From NCBI RefSeq assembly GCF_020982545.1, contig NZ_JAJKLK010000023.1, positions 62,001-126,000 on the forward strand: a stretch of 64,000 nt of DNA, written 5' to 3'. This DNA comes from Streptomyces sp. MNU76 (GTDB lineage: Bacteria > Actinomycetota > Actinomycetes > Streptomycetales > Streptomycetaceae). The number at the start of each line of letters is the position of its first letter. The first letter of the stretch is position 1. The position numbers and the translations under genes are program-made. Below, piece by piece: positions 8,850 to 16,951 of the stretch. The notes under the pieces are model-generated. The model did not search any database, was not told the DNA's origin, and saw only the letters and a program-made list of their open reading frames with translations.

Positions 8850-9992
8850 ATGCGACCAATGGGTGGGGAACAGGTACGGGAAGCCGTCGAACACTGTCTC
8901 GCGGTGCTGGGGGCGGTGGCCGACCGGGACTGGGAGGGCACCAAGGCCGGCCGGCTGGACTGGAGCTGCCGGGAGACCGCCGAGCACGTCGCGTCGGACC
9001 TGATCGCGTACGCGGCGCAGCTGGCGGGGCGGCCGACCGCGCGCTACGTACCGTTCGAGATCGACATGGCGGAGTGCGAGAACAACGCCGACCTGCTGGA
9101 GGTGATCCGGACGACCGGCGCCCTGCTCACGGCCGTCGTCCACACCACGCCCCGGACGGTCCGCGCCTTCCACCCGTACCCGTTCCGCGCCGCCGACCGC
9201 GAGGGCTTCGCCGCGATGGGCGTCGCCGAGGTGCTGCTGCACACGCACGACATCGTCGAGGGCCTCGGGCTCCCGGCGTCCGCGGCCGTGCCGCCCGCCG
9301 GGCTCGGCCTGTGCGAGACCGTGCTCGCCCGTCTCTTCCCGCACGTCAGGCCCGGTGACGACCCCTGGGCGACGCTGCTGTGGGCCACCGGCCGGGGCGA
9401 CCTGCCGGGCCGGGCGCCCGTCACGGAGTGGAAGTGGAGCAACCCGCTGCACATCGACGCCGGGCGCCTCGTCCTCCAGGGCGTCCACCCGGCCGCCGCG
9501 GCCGATCTCACCGAGGGCGGCACCGGCGGCTTCCACTGGATCGCGGGCGGCCCGGTCGACGGGACCCGGACCGGCGCGGGCCTGGTGTTCCAGGCGTACG
9601 AGGCGGGGGTGCACCGGCCGGAGTGGGGCATGTTCGTGCTCGTCCGCAAGGAGGACGGACTGGCCGTCGGCGCGCTCGGCTACCACGGGGCGCCGGACGA
9701 GGAGGGCCGCGTCGAGATCGGCTACGACCTGGTGGAGGGGGCGCGCGGGCACGGTTACATGACCGAGGCGGTGCGCGCGCTGGCCGACTGGGCGCGGGAG
9801 CGGGGCCGGGAGCGGGGCGACGTACGGTCGCTGTTCGCGGTCGTCGAAGAGTCCAACCTGCCTTCGCAGGGCGTCGTTTCGCGTACCGGATTCGCGAAGG
9901 TGAGCGACGACCGGGGTGACGGAGGGCAGACCGGGGAGCAGGCCGGGGAACACGGGGAGCACTTCGCGTACGAACTCCGTCTGCGCGCCTGA
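8850..9992 (+). CDS. Fusion of mycothiol-dependent (DinB-like) domain and GNAT acetyltransferase
   Basis: The 380-residue protein has two parts. Residues 1-190 resemble the DinB/maleylpyruvate-isomerase fold, with DWSCRETAEHVASDLIAYA and GVAEVLLHTHDIVEGLG carrying candidate metal histidines. Residues ~225-380 are a GNAT fold: VGALGYHG, VEIGYDLVEGARGHGYMTEAV as the acetyl-CoA loop, then VEESNLPSQGVVSRTGF. The combination suggests modification of a thiol or amine metabolite, but that is inference. A compact in-frame TGA closes it at 9992. Confidence 0.8.
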   Translation: MRPMGGEQVREAVEHCLAVLGAVADRDWEGTKAGRLDWSCRETAEHVASDLIAYAAQLAGRPTARYVPFEIDMAECENNADLLEVIRTTGALLTAVVHTTPRTVRAFHPYPFRAADREGFAAMGVAEVLLHTHDIVEGLGLPASAAVPPAGLGLCETVLARLFPHVRPGDDPWATLLWATGRGDLPGRAPVTEWKWSNPLHIDAGRLVLQGVHPAAAADLTEGGTGGFHWIAGGPVDGTRTGAGLVFQAYEAGVHRPEWGMFVLVRKEDGLAVGALGYHGAPDEEGRVEIGYDLVEGARGHGYMTEAVRALADWARERGRERGDVRSLFAVVEESNLPSQGVVSRTGFAKVSDDRGDGGQTGEQAGEHGEHFAYELRLRA

Positions 9993-10047
9993 CGTACGCC
10001 GGGCCCAACCGCTCCGGTCGATCGCCCCCGGCCGGGGCCCGGCACCC

Positions 10048-10319
10048 TCAGGCCGGTGTCCCCGCCGCTTCGGCCGCCGCAGCCCCGCCCCCGTCAGCCG
10101 GCGCAGCAGCTCCTTCGAGCCCACCTCCACGGCCCCCGCCCGCACGACCTCCGCGTAGCGGTGCGACGGGATGTCGTAGTGGTCGCGCTCGAAGGCCCGC
10201 TCGGGGATGCCCAACTCCCTGGCGAAGGTGTGCAGTTCGTCGAAGGACACGTCGCTCACCAGGTGGGACCACATACGCCCGTGCCCCGGCCAGGTGGGCG
10301 GATCGACGTAGAGGGTCAC
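10048..10319 (-). CDS. DUF4031 protein (one-base frameshift near the end)
   Basis: The start is GTG at 10319 with TLYVDPPTWPGHGRMWSHLV, then FARELGIPERAFERDHYDIP and AVEVGSKELLRRL, the full DUF4031 domain (~90 aa, unknown function). Read literally, the frame never meets a stop before 7968, running antisense through two genes. Adding one G to the GGGG run near 10066 moves it into the frame that stops at 10048, giving a normal length of 90 aa. The GTG overlaps the upstream gene's TGA (GTGA). Confidence 0.75.
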
Positions 10320-10698
10320 GTGGCCGCCGCCCCGCCGAGAGCCCCAGCGCCGCGACCCGCACCCCCGCCTTGTGGCATACCCACTGCGGATCGGGCCCGA
10401 GCTCCGGTTCCACGTCGAGCGCGTGCGGGTCGCCGGTGCCGCAGACCGGGCAGAGGGGCCAGCGGCCGTACCGTTCGAGCAGGGCGTCCTGGACGTCCTG
10501 GGCGACGAGCCCGGCGACGTACGCCGCGCCGTCCGGCCACTGCTCGACCCACCAGCGGCGCTGTACGACGGATTCCTCGACCATCGAGACGACATCCGCC
10601 TCGGCGACCTGCCCGGACACCAGATCGGCGAGCACGAGGGCGCGGGCGGCGTGCAGCGCCTGCTCAAGGGGGCTCACGGGGTCACTGCCGGTACTCAT
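10316..10698 (-). CDS. Hypothetical protein with CxxC motif (one-base frameshift)
   Basis: The N-terminal 115 residues (start ATG 10698) are acidic and helical, ending with WPLCPVCGTGDPHALDVEP and WVCHKAGV, which could form a small zinc site. As read, the frame runs into nonsense. One extra G in the GGGG run near 10340 would give an ending ALGGAAAT and a TGA that overlaps the next GTG by 4 nt, making 127 aa. The gene heads a two-gene unit with the DUF4031 protein. Function unknown. Confidence 0.65.
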
Positions 10699-10735
10699 GC
10701 GTCCATTGTGCGGCCCTTGACCATCCAGCCCGGCA

Positions 10736-10780
10736 GAAAATATCTTTCAAGATGTGAGCGATGACGTGAAGGAAATTTTC
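10736..10780. promoter_or_regulatory. Two operator-like 13-mers around the RpiR start
   Basis: GAAAGATATTTTC (minus strand, 10736-10748) and GAAGGAAATTTTC (plus strand, 10768-10780) match at 11 of 13 positions, with centres 32 bp apart. They flank the GTG start of the RpiR regulator, the right place for autoregulation, and also lie beside the divergent gene starting at 10698. Both are strikingly AT-rich for this genome. Confidence 0.55.
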
Positions 10781-11686
10781 TCCCCGGCGTCCGGTCCCCG
10801 CGCCGCCCGCCCCGCCGCCCTCGCGGCGAAGGTGCGGACGCTGGCGCCCTCCATGACCCGCTCCATGCAGCGCGTCGCGGAGGCTGTGGCGAACGACCCG
10901 GCCGCCTGCGCGGCGCTCACGGTCACCGGCCTCGCCGAGCTCACGGGGACCAGCGAGGCGACGGTCGTGCGCACCGCCCGCCTCCTCGGCTACCCGGGCT
11001 ACCGGGATCTGCGGCTCGCCCTCGCGGGTCTCGCCGCGCACCAGCAGTCGGGCCGCGCGCCCTCGGTCACGGCCGACATCGCGGTGGACGACCCGCTGCC
11101 CGACGTGGTCGCCAAGCTCGCGTACGACGAGCAGCAGACCCTCGCGGACACGGCGGCCGGACTCGACATGGGCCAGCTCGGCGCGGCGGTCGGAGCGCTC
11201 GCCGGGGCGCGGCGCATCGATGTGTACGGGGTCGGGGCGTCCGGGCTGGTCGCGCAGGACCTCACGCAGAAACTGCTCCGCATAGGGCTGATAGCCCAGG
11301 CGCACAGCGACCCGCACCTCGCCGTCACCAACGCGGTGCAGCTCCGCGCGAAGGACGTGGCCGTGGCGATCACCCACTCCGGCTCGACGGGCGACGTCAT
11401 CGAGCCGCTGCGGGTCGCCTTCGACCACGGGGCCACGACGGTCGCGATCACCGGCCGCCCGGACGGACCGGTGTCCCAGTACGCCGACCACGTCCTGACC
11501 ACCTCCACGGCACGGGAGAGCGAGCTGCGACCGGCGGCGATGTCGTCCCGGACGAGCCAACTGCTCGTCGTGGACTGCCTGTTCGTCGGAGTGGCGCAAC
11601 GGACGTACGAGTCGGCCGCGCCGGCGTTGTCGGCGTCGTACGAGGCGCTGGCCCACCGGCATCGGACCGGGGGCCCGTCGCGGTAG
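10754..11686 (+). CDS. RpiR/MurR-family regulator with SIS domain
   Basis: The 310-residue protein has an RpiR-type N-terminal HTH (about residues 20-95, including LAELTGTSEATVVRTARLLG) and a SIS sugar-phosphate-binding domain (about 125-270) with DVYGVGASG and ITHSGSTGDVIEPL. It lies 104 bp upstream of murQ in the same direction, so MurNAc-6-phosphate or a related sugar phosphate is the likely effector and murQ the likely target. No strong ribosome site precedes GTG 10754, so it may be leaderless; GTG 10766 is an alternative. Confidence 0.9.
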   Translation: MSDDVKEIFSPASGPRAARPAALAAKVRTLAPSMTRSMQRVAEAVANDPAACAALTVTGLAELTGTSEATVVRTARLLGYPGYRDLRLALAGLAAHQQSGRAPSVTADIAVDDPLPDVVAKLAYDEQQTLADTAAGLDMGQLGAAVGALAGARRIDVYGVGASGLVAQDLTQKLLRIGLIAQAHSDPHLAVTNAVQLRAKDVAVAITHSGSTGDVIEPLRVAFDHGATTVAITGRPDGPVSQYADHVLTTSTARESELRPAAMSSRTSQLLVVDCLFVGVAQRTYESAAPALSASYEALAHRHRTGGPSR

Positions 11687-11790
11687 CCGGCCGACGCTCA
11701 CGGCGCCCGCGGCCGACCTTCACGGCAGCGCCCGGCACCCGCCCCGAAGGCACCAGGCACCGTCGCTCCACCTGCACGGAATGAGTCACC

Positions 11791-12831
11791 ATGCCACCCA
11801 CCTGCCCCAACGCCTCCCCTCGCCCCGACACCTCCGACTCACCGGGCGCGTCCGACCGAGCCCTCCCGAACTCCTCCGCCCTCCCGAATTCCTCCGCCCT
11901 CGCCAACCACCTCGCCGTACGTGCCGAGTTGGAGGCGTTGACGACCGAGGCGTTCCGGCCGGAGCTGGCCGACATCGACCAGCTTCCGACGCTCGACATC
12001 GCCAAGCTGATGAACACCGAGGACGCGGCGGTGCCGACGGCCGTGGCCGCGCAGCTGCCGCTGATCGCGGCCGCGATCGACGCGATCGCGGAACGGATGG
12101 CCCGGGGCGGCCGGCTGATCTACGCGGGCGCGGGCACGGCGGGCCGCCTGGGCGTACTGGACGCGTCCGAGTGCCCGCCGACGTTCAACACGGCCCCGGC
12201 GCAGGTCGTGGGCCTGATCGCGGGCGGCCGGGAGGCCATGGTCACCTCGATCGAGGGCGCGGAGGACTCGGCGGAACTGGCCCGCGCCGACCTCGACGCG
12301 CTCGCGCTGACGCCCGACGACACGGTGGTCGGCGTCTCGGCCTCGGGCCGCACCCCGTATGCGGTGGGAGCGGTGGAGCACGCGCGGGCGGCCGGCGCGC
12401 TGACAGTGGGCGTGTCCTGCAACACGGCCAGCGCGCTCGCGGCGGCCGCCGACCACGGCATCGAGATCGTCGCAGGTCCCGAGCTGGTCACCGGCTCGAC
12501 CCGGCTCAAGGCGGGCACGGCCCAGAAGCTCGTCCTCAACATGCTCTCGACGATCACGATGATCCGCCTCGGCAAGACCTACGGGAACCTGATGGTCGAC
12601 GTCCGGGCCACCAACGACAAGCTCCGCGCCCGCTCCCACCGCATCGTCGCCCTCGCCACCGGCGCGACGGACGACGAGATCGAAACGGCCCTCACCGCCA
12701 CGAACGGCCAGGTCAAGAACGCCATCCTCACCATCCTGAGCGGCGTGGACGCCCCCACGGCGACCCGCCTCCTGGCAGAGAACGAGGGCCACCTGAGGGC
12801 GGCGTTGGCGGCGGCGATGCGGACGGGCTGA
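11791..12831 (+). CDS. murQ: N-acetylmuramic acid 6-phosphate etherase
   Basis: The 346-residue SIS-fold enzyme cleaves the lactyl ether of MurNAc-6-P to GlcNAc-6-P and D-lactate during peptidoglycan recycling. Signatures visible: LIYAGAGTAGRLGVLDASECPP at about 110-131, SASGRTPYAVGA, and KAGTAQKLVLNM followed by MVDVRATN. Residues 1-40 are a Ser/Pro/Ala-rich extension not needed by the family, so a later start is possible, though ATG 11791 is the first good candidate. It pairs with the RpiR regulator. Its product feeds the nagA step encoded 18 kb away. Confidence 0.93.
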   Translation: MPPTCPNASPRPDTSDSPGASDRALPNSSALPNSSALANHLAVRAELEALTTEAFRPELADIDQLPTLDIAKLMNTEDAAVPTAVAAQLPLIAAAIDAIAERMARGGRLIYAGAGTAGRLGVLDASECPPTFNTAPAQVVGLIAGGREAMVTSIEGAEDSAELARADLDALALTPDDTVVGVSASGRTPYAVGAVEHARAAGALTVGVSCNTASALAAAADHGIEIVAGPELVTGSTRLKAGTAQKLVLNMLSTITMIRLGKTYGNLMVDVRATNDKLRARSHRIVALATGATDDEIETALTATNGQVKNAILTILSGVDAPTATRLLAENEGHLRAALAAAMRTG

Positions 12832-12942
12832 AGGGGCCCGCGCAGGGGGCCGCCGCCGCGTGCGGCGTCCGCTGTCAGTGGCGTGTGGCACGGTGGTGGG
12901 GTCGTAGTCGTCTCCCTCGCCCCTCCGGGAAGGACCGAACCC

Positions 12943-13518
12943 GTGAACCACGCCCAGCTCACCGCTCTCGGCCGTGCCCTGCGTGTCCTCGGGGAGCACG
13001 GCGAGTCGCTGAACGCCGACACCCCGGACGCCCGGCTGCACGAGGTGAAGGCCGACATCAAGCGAGCGCTGGAGCTGCTGGACGAGACGGTCACGACGGC
13101 CGCCCCCACCACCCGCTGCGCCGAGCACCCGAACGGCCCGGTGGACGAGGAGGCCCCCGACCGCTGCCTGCTCTGCGAGACCCGCCGCCGAGCCGCCCGC
13201 CGCACCCAGCTGAACGACAGCTACGGCCCGCCCGCCCCGCGGGCCCCACCACTCCGGCCCCGTCCCGCTACGGCATCCGGGACGACCGCCCCGAACCCCA
13301 GCAGCGCTGGCTCCCGGAAGCGTGGAACGGCCAGGTCTGGCAGCTGTGCGGCACCCCCGCCGCGACCGCCGCGAGGCCGAGCTCTACCTCGCCGCCCAGC
13401 GCCGCGGCCCCGCCCCGCCATCGCCTACCGCCTGGTCCAGGAGTTCACCGACTACGACGTCACCCGCATCTGGGGCGAGCCGGTCCGCATGGACATCGAG
13501 CCCCTGGGGAACGTGTGA
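12943..13518 (+). CDS. Hypothetical protein with Cys/His motif (three one-base frameshifts)
   Basis: GTG 12943 follows GGGAAGGA and opens VNHAQLTALGRALRVLGEHG, then RCAEHPNGP and CLLCETRR, a possible zinc site. As read, the middle is scrambled. Adding one C at runs near 13235, 13352 and 13414 links the three frames into one protein containing RDDRPEPQQRWLPEAW, REAELYLAAQRRG and AIAYRLVQEFTDYDV, back in the starting frame and about 192 aa long. Three compensating losses suggest sequence error rather than decay. Function unknown. Confidence 0.6.
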   Translation: MNHAQLTALGRALRVLGEHGESLNADTPDARLHEVKADIKRALELLDETVTTAAPTTRCAEHPNGPVDEEAPDRCLLCETRRRAARRTQLNDSYGPPAPRAPPLRPRPATASGTTAPNPSSAGSRKRGTARSGSCAAPPPRPPRGRALPRRPAPRPRPAIAYRLVQEFTDYDVTRIWGEPVRMDIEPLGNV

Positions 13519-13536
13519 GCCCCGGGACACCGTCGC

Positions 13537-13754
13537 TCAGCACGGCAGCCGGCCCTCCTCGTTGACCCTGCGTACCCGGGCCCGCAGCACCTCCCTCGGC
13601 GTGGCCTCGCGCAGCGACCCGGCGGGCAGTCCCACTCCCGCCCGCCCCCGACCGGCCGCAACTGCGCGTAACCGCCCTCGTGACCCATGACCTCCCCGAG
13701 CCGCCCGTCCCGTACGTCCACGGCGTACGACCGCGAGCCCCGCGGGGCGGTCAC
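13537..13754 (-). CDS. Small hypothetical protein (one-base frameshift)
   Basis: GTG 13754 starts a protein reading TAPRGSRSYAVDVRDGRLGE, then GGREWDCPPG. Adding one G near 13628 connects to SLREATPREVLRARVRRVNE and a stop at 13537, giving 72 aa. Its start overlaps the stop of the upstream 78-aa gene by GTGA, so the two are translationally coupled. The WDCPP...LR pattern recurs in Streptomyces small proteins near XRE regulators, as I remember. Function unknown. Confidence 0.55.
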
Positions 13755-13987
13755 GTCTCGGCCGCCTTGCGCAGGACGGCGGCGAGCCTGGCGGCGACCT
13801 GGAGGTTGCAGCGCCCCAACTCGACAAGCGGGTAAGGCAGTTCACTGGCGCCGGTGATCGGATCGACGCGCAGGGAGGGCAGGATGATCCCGACCCCGCG
13901 CAGGGCCTGGTCGAGCTGCTCCACGGCGTCCTCCGTCGAGAACGCGGACCGGCGCCGCCGCCGCCCGCTCACCGCTCTGTTCTTCAC
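13751..13987 (-). CDS. Small hypothetical protein
   Basis: The 78-residue protein starts at GTG 13987 with a basic stretch (GRRRRRSA) followed by STEDAVEQLDQALRGVGIIL and YPLVELGRCNLQVAARLAAVL, a mostly helical pattern. It is the first gene of a two-gene unit and divergent from the second XRE-DUF397 pair. I recognise no domain; a role linked to that regulator is possible from position only. Confidence 0.6.
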   Translation of the reverse strand: MKNRAVSGRRRRRSAFSTEDAVEQLDQALRGVGIILPSLRVDPITGASELPYPLVELGRCNLQVAARLAAVLRKAAET

Positions 13988-14102
13988 GTCGCCATTCCTC
14001 CACGCTGGGTTGCAGATTCACAACACAGCGTGTCCGACCACGTCCTAACCTGGCCAGATACGACGCCCCAACAGGGGGACTGCTGTACAGGGGGTAGTGC
14101 CC

Positions 14103-14942
14103 ATGCCAGGATCGAAGGACCTCGACCCGTCGTCGTCACCGCGCGCGCTCCTGGGCGCGGAGCTGCGCCATGCGAGAGAGCGGGCGGGACTGAGCCAGGA
14201 GGACCTGGGCCAGCGGCTGTTCGTGAGCGGTTCGTTCGTGGGTCAGCTGGAGTCGGCGGTACGGCGCATGCAGCCGGAGATCGCGCGGCTGATCGATGTC
14301 GCGCTGGACACGGGGGACTTCTTCTCACGGAACTGCCTGGCCACCGCCAAGTCGAAGTACCCGGAACACTTCGCCGAGGCAGTAGAAGCAGAGGCGTCGG
14401 CTACGGAGATCCGCCAGTACTCGCCGCTTCTGATCCCTGGACTACTACAAACGGCCGCATACGCGCGAGCCGTGTTCCGTGCGTACCGGCCCACGGCATC
14501 GGTCGAGGTGATCGAAGGGTTGGTGGCTGCTCGCCTTGACCGAGCCCATCTCCTCGACAGTCCAACAGCTCCGTTGCTGTGGACCGTCATTGACGAGGCC
14601 GCCCTACGCCGAGTAACGGGCGGCCGGAAGGTCATGGCGGAGGCCCTGAACCACATTGCGGCCCTGGTCCAGCAGAACCAAGTCATCGTGCAGGTGCCGC
14701 CGTTCGACGCAGGGGCCCATGCCTCGATGGAGGGGTCCATGAAGTTGATGGACTTCGCAGACTCCCCGCCGCTGCTCTACTTCGAGGGGGTCGGCTCTGG
14801 ACGGCTGGAGGACGACCCAGGGACCGTCCGCTACCAGCGGCGCACATACGAGTTCCTCACCGCCGCAGCTCTCTCGCCTGAGAAGTCCCTGGTCATGCTC
14901 GAAGCCATGGCCCAGGATTACTCGCATGAGGAACCTCTCTGA
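14103..14942 (+). CDS. XRE-family regulator with DUF5753 domain (second copy)
   Basis: The 279-residue paralogue of the 4841 gene has an HTH at residues ~15-70 (ELRHARERAGLSQEDLG) and a DUF5753 part with LLIPGLLQTAAYARAVF and VQVPPFDAG. ATG 14103 is preferred to GTG 14097 because the GGGGG site at 14090 is too close to the GTG. The 3' end overlaps the DUF397 gene by 17 nt. Base composition is a little less GC-rich than the neighbours. Targets unknown. Confidence 0.88.
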   Translation: MPGSKDLDPSSSPRALLGAELRHARERAGLSQEDLGQRLFVSGSFVGQLESAVRRMQPEIARLIDVALDTGDFFSRNCLATAKSKYPEHFAEAVEAEASATEIRQYSPLLIPGLLQTAAYARAVFRAYRPTASVEVIEGLVAARLDRAHLLDSPTAPLLWTVIDEAALRRVTGGRKVMAEALNHIAALVQQNQVIVQVPPFDAGAHASMEGSMKLMDFADSPPLLYFEGVGSGRLEDDPGTVRYQRRTYEFLTAAALSPEKSLVMLEAMAQDYSHEEPL

Positions 14943-15207
14943 GTACGACCTGGACGCAGCCGTCTGGCACAAGTCCAGCTATAGCGGCGGCAGCGGCGGC
15001 GACTGCCTGGAAGTCGCCCGCTGGCGGAAGTCGACGTATAGCGACGGCAGTGGCGGCAACTGCCTGGAGGTCGCCCTCGCCCACCCCACCCACATCCCCG
15101 TGCGCGACTCCAAGAACCCCCTCGGCCCGAAGCTCGTGTTCCGAGCCGCGAGCTGGTCCCTGTTCATCGAGCAACTGAAGAGCGAGGTCAACGAGGTCAG
15201 GATCTGA
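14926..15207 (+). CDS. DUF397 protein with duplicated N-terminal motif
   Basis: The 93-residue protein carries the DUF397 opening motif twice in tandem: WHKSSYSGGSGGDCLEVA at about 14-31 and WRKSTYSDGSGGNCLEVA at about 33-50, followed by one copy of VRDSKN and FRAASWSLFI. A normal DUF397 protein has a single copy, so an internal duplication of ~57 nt seems to have occurred. It overlaps the XRE gene upstream and is probably coupled to it. Confidence 0.88.
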   Translation: MRNLSEYDLDAAVWHKSSYSGGSGGDCLEVARWRKSTYSDGSGGNCLEVALAHPTHIPVRDSKNPLGPKLVFRAASWSLFIEQLKSEVNEVRI

Positions 15208-15232
15208 CCTACACGCTCCCTAGCGTGGAGCC

Positions 15233-15778
15233 ATGAACACCACCACGGACACCCCGGCCCGCACCCTCCCCACCGAAGAGCACGCCACCCTGCTGGACGC
15301 CCTGGCGCAGCACCGCGACTTCCTGCGCCTCACCACCCGCGACCTCACCGACGAGCAGGCCGGCCGACGCACGACCGCCAGCGAGCTGTGCCTCGGCGGC
15401 CTGGTCAAGCACGTCACCTCGGTGGAGCACAAGTGGGTGACGTTCATCCTGGAGGGCACGTCGTCGATGCCCGACTTCACCAAGATGACCGACGCCGACT
15501 GGGCCCGCCGCGCGGACGAGTTCCGCATGCTGCCCGGCGAGACCCTGGCGGACGTACTGGACGCATACGCGCGCACGGCGGACCGCACGAACGAGGTGAT
15601 CGCCGCCCTGCCCGACCTGAACGTCTCTCACCCGCTGCCGAAGGCTCCCTGGTTCGAGGGCCAGCCGCACTGGTCGGCCCGCAGGGTGCTGCTGCACGTC
15701 ATCGGCGAGACGGCCCAGCACTCCGGCCACGCGGACATCATCAGGGAATCCCTCGACGGCGCCCAGAGCATGGCCTGA
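15233..15778 (+). CDS. DinB-family (DUF664) protein
   Basis: The 181-residue protein has the DUF664/DinB four-helix fold: ELCLGGLVKHVTSVEHKWV at about 50-68 with the metal histidines, and VLLHVIGETAQHSGHADIIR near the end supplying the third. Actinobacterial members are thought to be mycothiol-dependent transferases. Substrate unknown. ATG 15233 begins 25 nt after the DUF397 gene, so it may be cotranscribed. Confidence 0.82.
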   Translation: MNTTTDTPARTLPTEEHATLLDALAQHRDFLRLTTRDLTDEQAGRRTTASELCLGGLVKHVTSVEHKWVTFILEGTSSMPDFTKMTDADWARRADEFRMLPGETLADVLDAYARTADRTNEVIAALPDLNVSHPLPKAPWFEGQPHWSARRVLLHVIGETAQHSGHADIIRESLDGAQSMA

Positions 15779-15897
15779 CGCACCGATGCCCGACCGCCCC
15801 GAGGCTCAAGCCACCAGCCGCGAGCGCTCTTTCTTCGGAAGGGGTGGAGGGCCTCAACCCACCCTCCCACCCGGCGAGTTGACTTGACGCGTTCGAC

Positions 15898-15926
15898 TTG
15901 CCACGCACCGTGACGGTGCTGATACG
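15898..15926 (+). promoter_or_regulatory. Sigma-70-like promoter of the HTH gene
   Basis: TTGCCA (15898-15903), a 17-bp spacer, then GATACG (15921-15926) form a plausible housekeeping promoter 87 bp upstream of the gene at 16013. Transcription would begin near 15933, just before the hairpin at 15944. Confidence 0.5.
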
Positions 15927-15943
15927 GTGCCCGCAGACGAAAC

Positions 15944-15979
15944 AGCCCCCGCCAGGTGTTACCAGCACCTGCGGGGGCT
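15944..15979 (+). terminator. Hairpin in the 5' leader (attenuator-like)
   Basis: AGCCCCCGC and AGGTG (separated by one bulged C) pair with CACCT and GCGGGGGCT, a 14-bp stem with a 7-nt loop. It follows the predicted promoter by about 10 nt and precedes the coding start by 33 nt. It could end transcripts from upstream or work as an attenuator in the leader; the sequence cannot separate the two. Confidence 0.55.
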
Positions 15980-16012
15980 TGACCTACAAGATCGAAGGAT
16001 GAATTCGATCCC

Positions 16013-16927
16013 ATGGCTACTGCCAACCTTAGTGGCGCTCCCCTGCCCGCGCACGCGGACCCGCACCCTCCGCACCGTCACCCCATGGCCAACCCGGGCT
16101 ACGGCAAGCGCACCGCCCCCGGCCAACTCCCGCGCACGGCCCACGACTTCGCCGACCTCCCACCCCGCGAGGCGGCGATCGCCGCGTACCTCGACCGCCT
16201 GCCCGACGGCGCCGACATCAGCGTGAAGACGCTGGCCAAGGAGCTGTCGTACGGCCAATGCGCGCTGCGTACGGCCCTCAACAGGATCCAGGACGCGGGC
16301 CACTTGCGCCGGGGGCGGGAGCACCTGACCGCCAAGTCGGGGACATCGCAGTGGATCACCCGAACGTGGTTCTCCCGTACCGCGCGCGACGACACCTGGT
16401 GGGCGAGGTTCACCCGGGGTGACGTACCCGAAGAGGAACCGGACCGAGCCCGCCCCACCCGCTCCCGCGCCCACATCCTGCTGGCCGCCCTGGGCCGTAC
16501 GACCCCGGCGCTGTCCCTCTCCCAGGCCGACTGCGTGACCCTGGCCCCGCTCCTGACCCCGTGGTTCGAGCGAGGCGCGACGGACGAGCAGATCAACCGG
16601 GCTCTCACCGCGGGCCTGCCCACCCCCGTCCACAGCCCGGCGGCCCTGATCCGCACCCGCCTACGCGACAAACTCCCCCCAGAACCACTACCGACACCGG
16701 CACACACCCCGGAGTCACCCCCGTCCCGCCCTCCCTCCGCATGCTGGAATGCTCCCGCTGCCGCGCCCGGGCCGCCCGGAGGCCTGCCGGGCGGCGTGTG
16801 CGGCGCGTGCCGTGGCGAACGCGCCCCGCCCGCCCCAAGGCGCCCCTCCGCCGACGCGGTCCGTACCCACGTGGCCCAGATCCGTGCGGCGATGTCACAA
16901 CAGCCACGAGAGGGGACGCCCGTGTGA
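16013..16927 (+). CDS. HTH regulator with C-terminal zinc ribbon (three one-base frameshifts)
   Basis: Residues ~45-110 form a winged-helix-like domain (LPPREAAIAAYLDRLPDG, then TLAKELSYGQCALRTALNRI). A conserved middle region follows, QADCVTLAPLLTPWFERGAT. The C-terminus reads poorly, but adding three C bases between about 16690 and 16790 restores LECSRC and GVCGACRGER, a four-Cys zinc ribbon, and returns to the same frame. This domain pair is common in Streptomyces and probably phage- or plasmid-derived. ATG 16013 has AAGGA upstream at a long spacing; ATG 16085 is an alternative. Confidence 0.7.
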   Translation: MATANLSGAPLPAHADPHPPHRHPMANPGYGKRTAPGQLPRTAHDFADLPPREAAIAAYLDRLPDGADISVKTLAKELSYGQCALRTALNRIQDAGHLRRGREHLTAKSGTSQWITRTWFSRTARDDTWWARFTRGDVPEEEPDRARPTRSRAHILLAALGRTTPALSLSQADCVTLAPLLTPWFERGATDEQINRALTAGLPTPVHSPAALIRTRLRDKLPPEPLPTPAHTPESPPSRPPSACWNAPAAAPGPPGGLPGGVCGACRGERAPPAPRRPSADAVRTHVAQIRAAMSQQPREGTPV

Positions 16928-16951
16928 CCGCTCCTACAGTGAGCCGAACTC

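Noticed and set aside
7968..10667. An 899-residue minus-strand open reading frame
   Set aside because: Only its DUF4031 part is protein-like; the rest is antisense to the HD and GNAT genes and has the Arg/Pro-rich look of a shadow frame.
11781..13565. A 594-residue plus-strand frame across murQ
   Set aside because: It is murQ in the wrong frame, plus the middle of the frame-disrupted gene at 12943.
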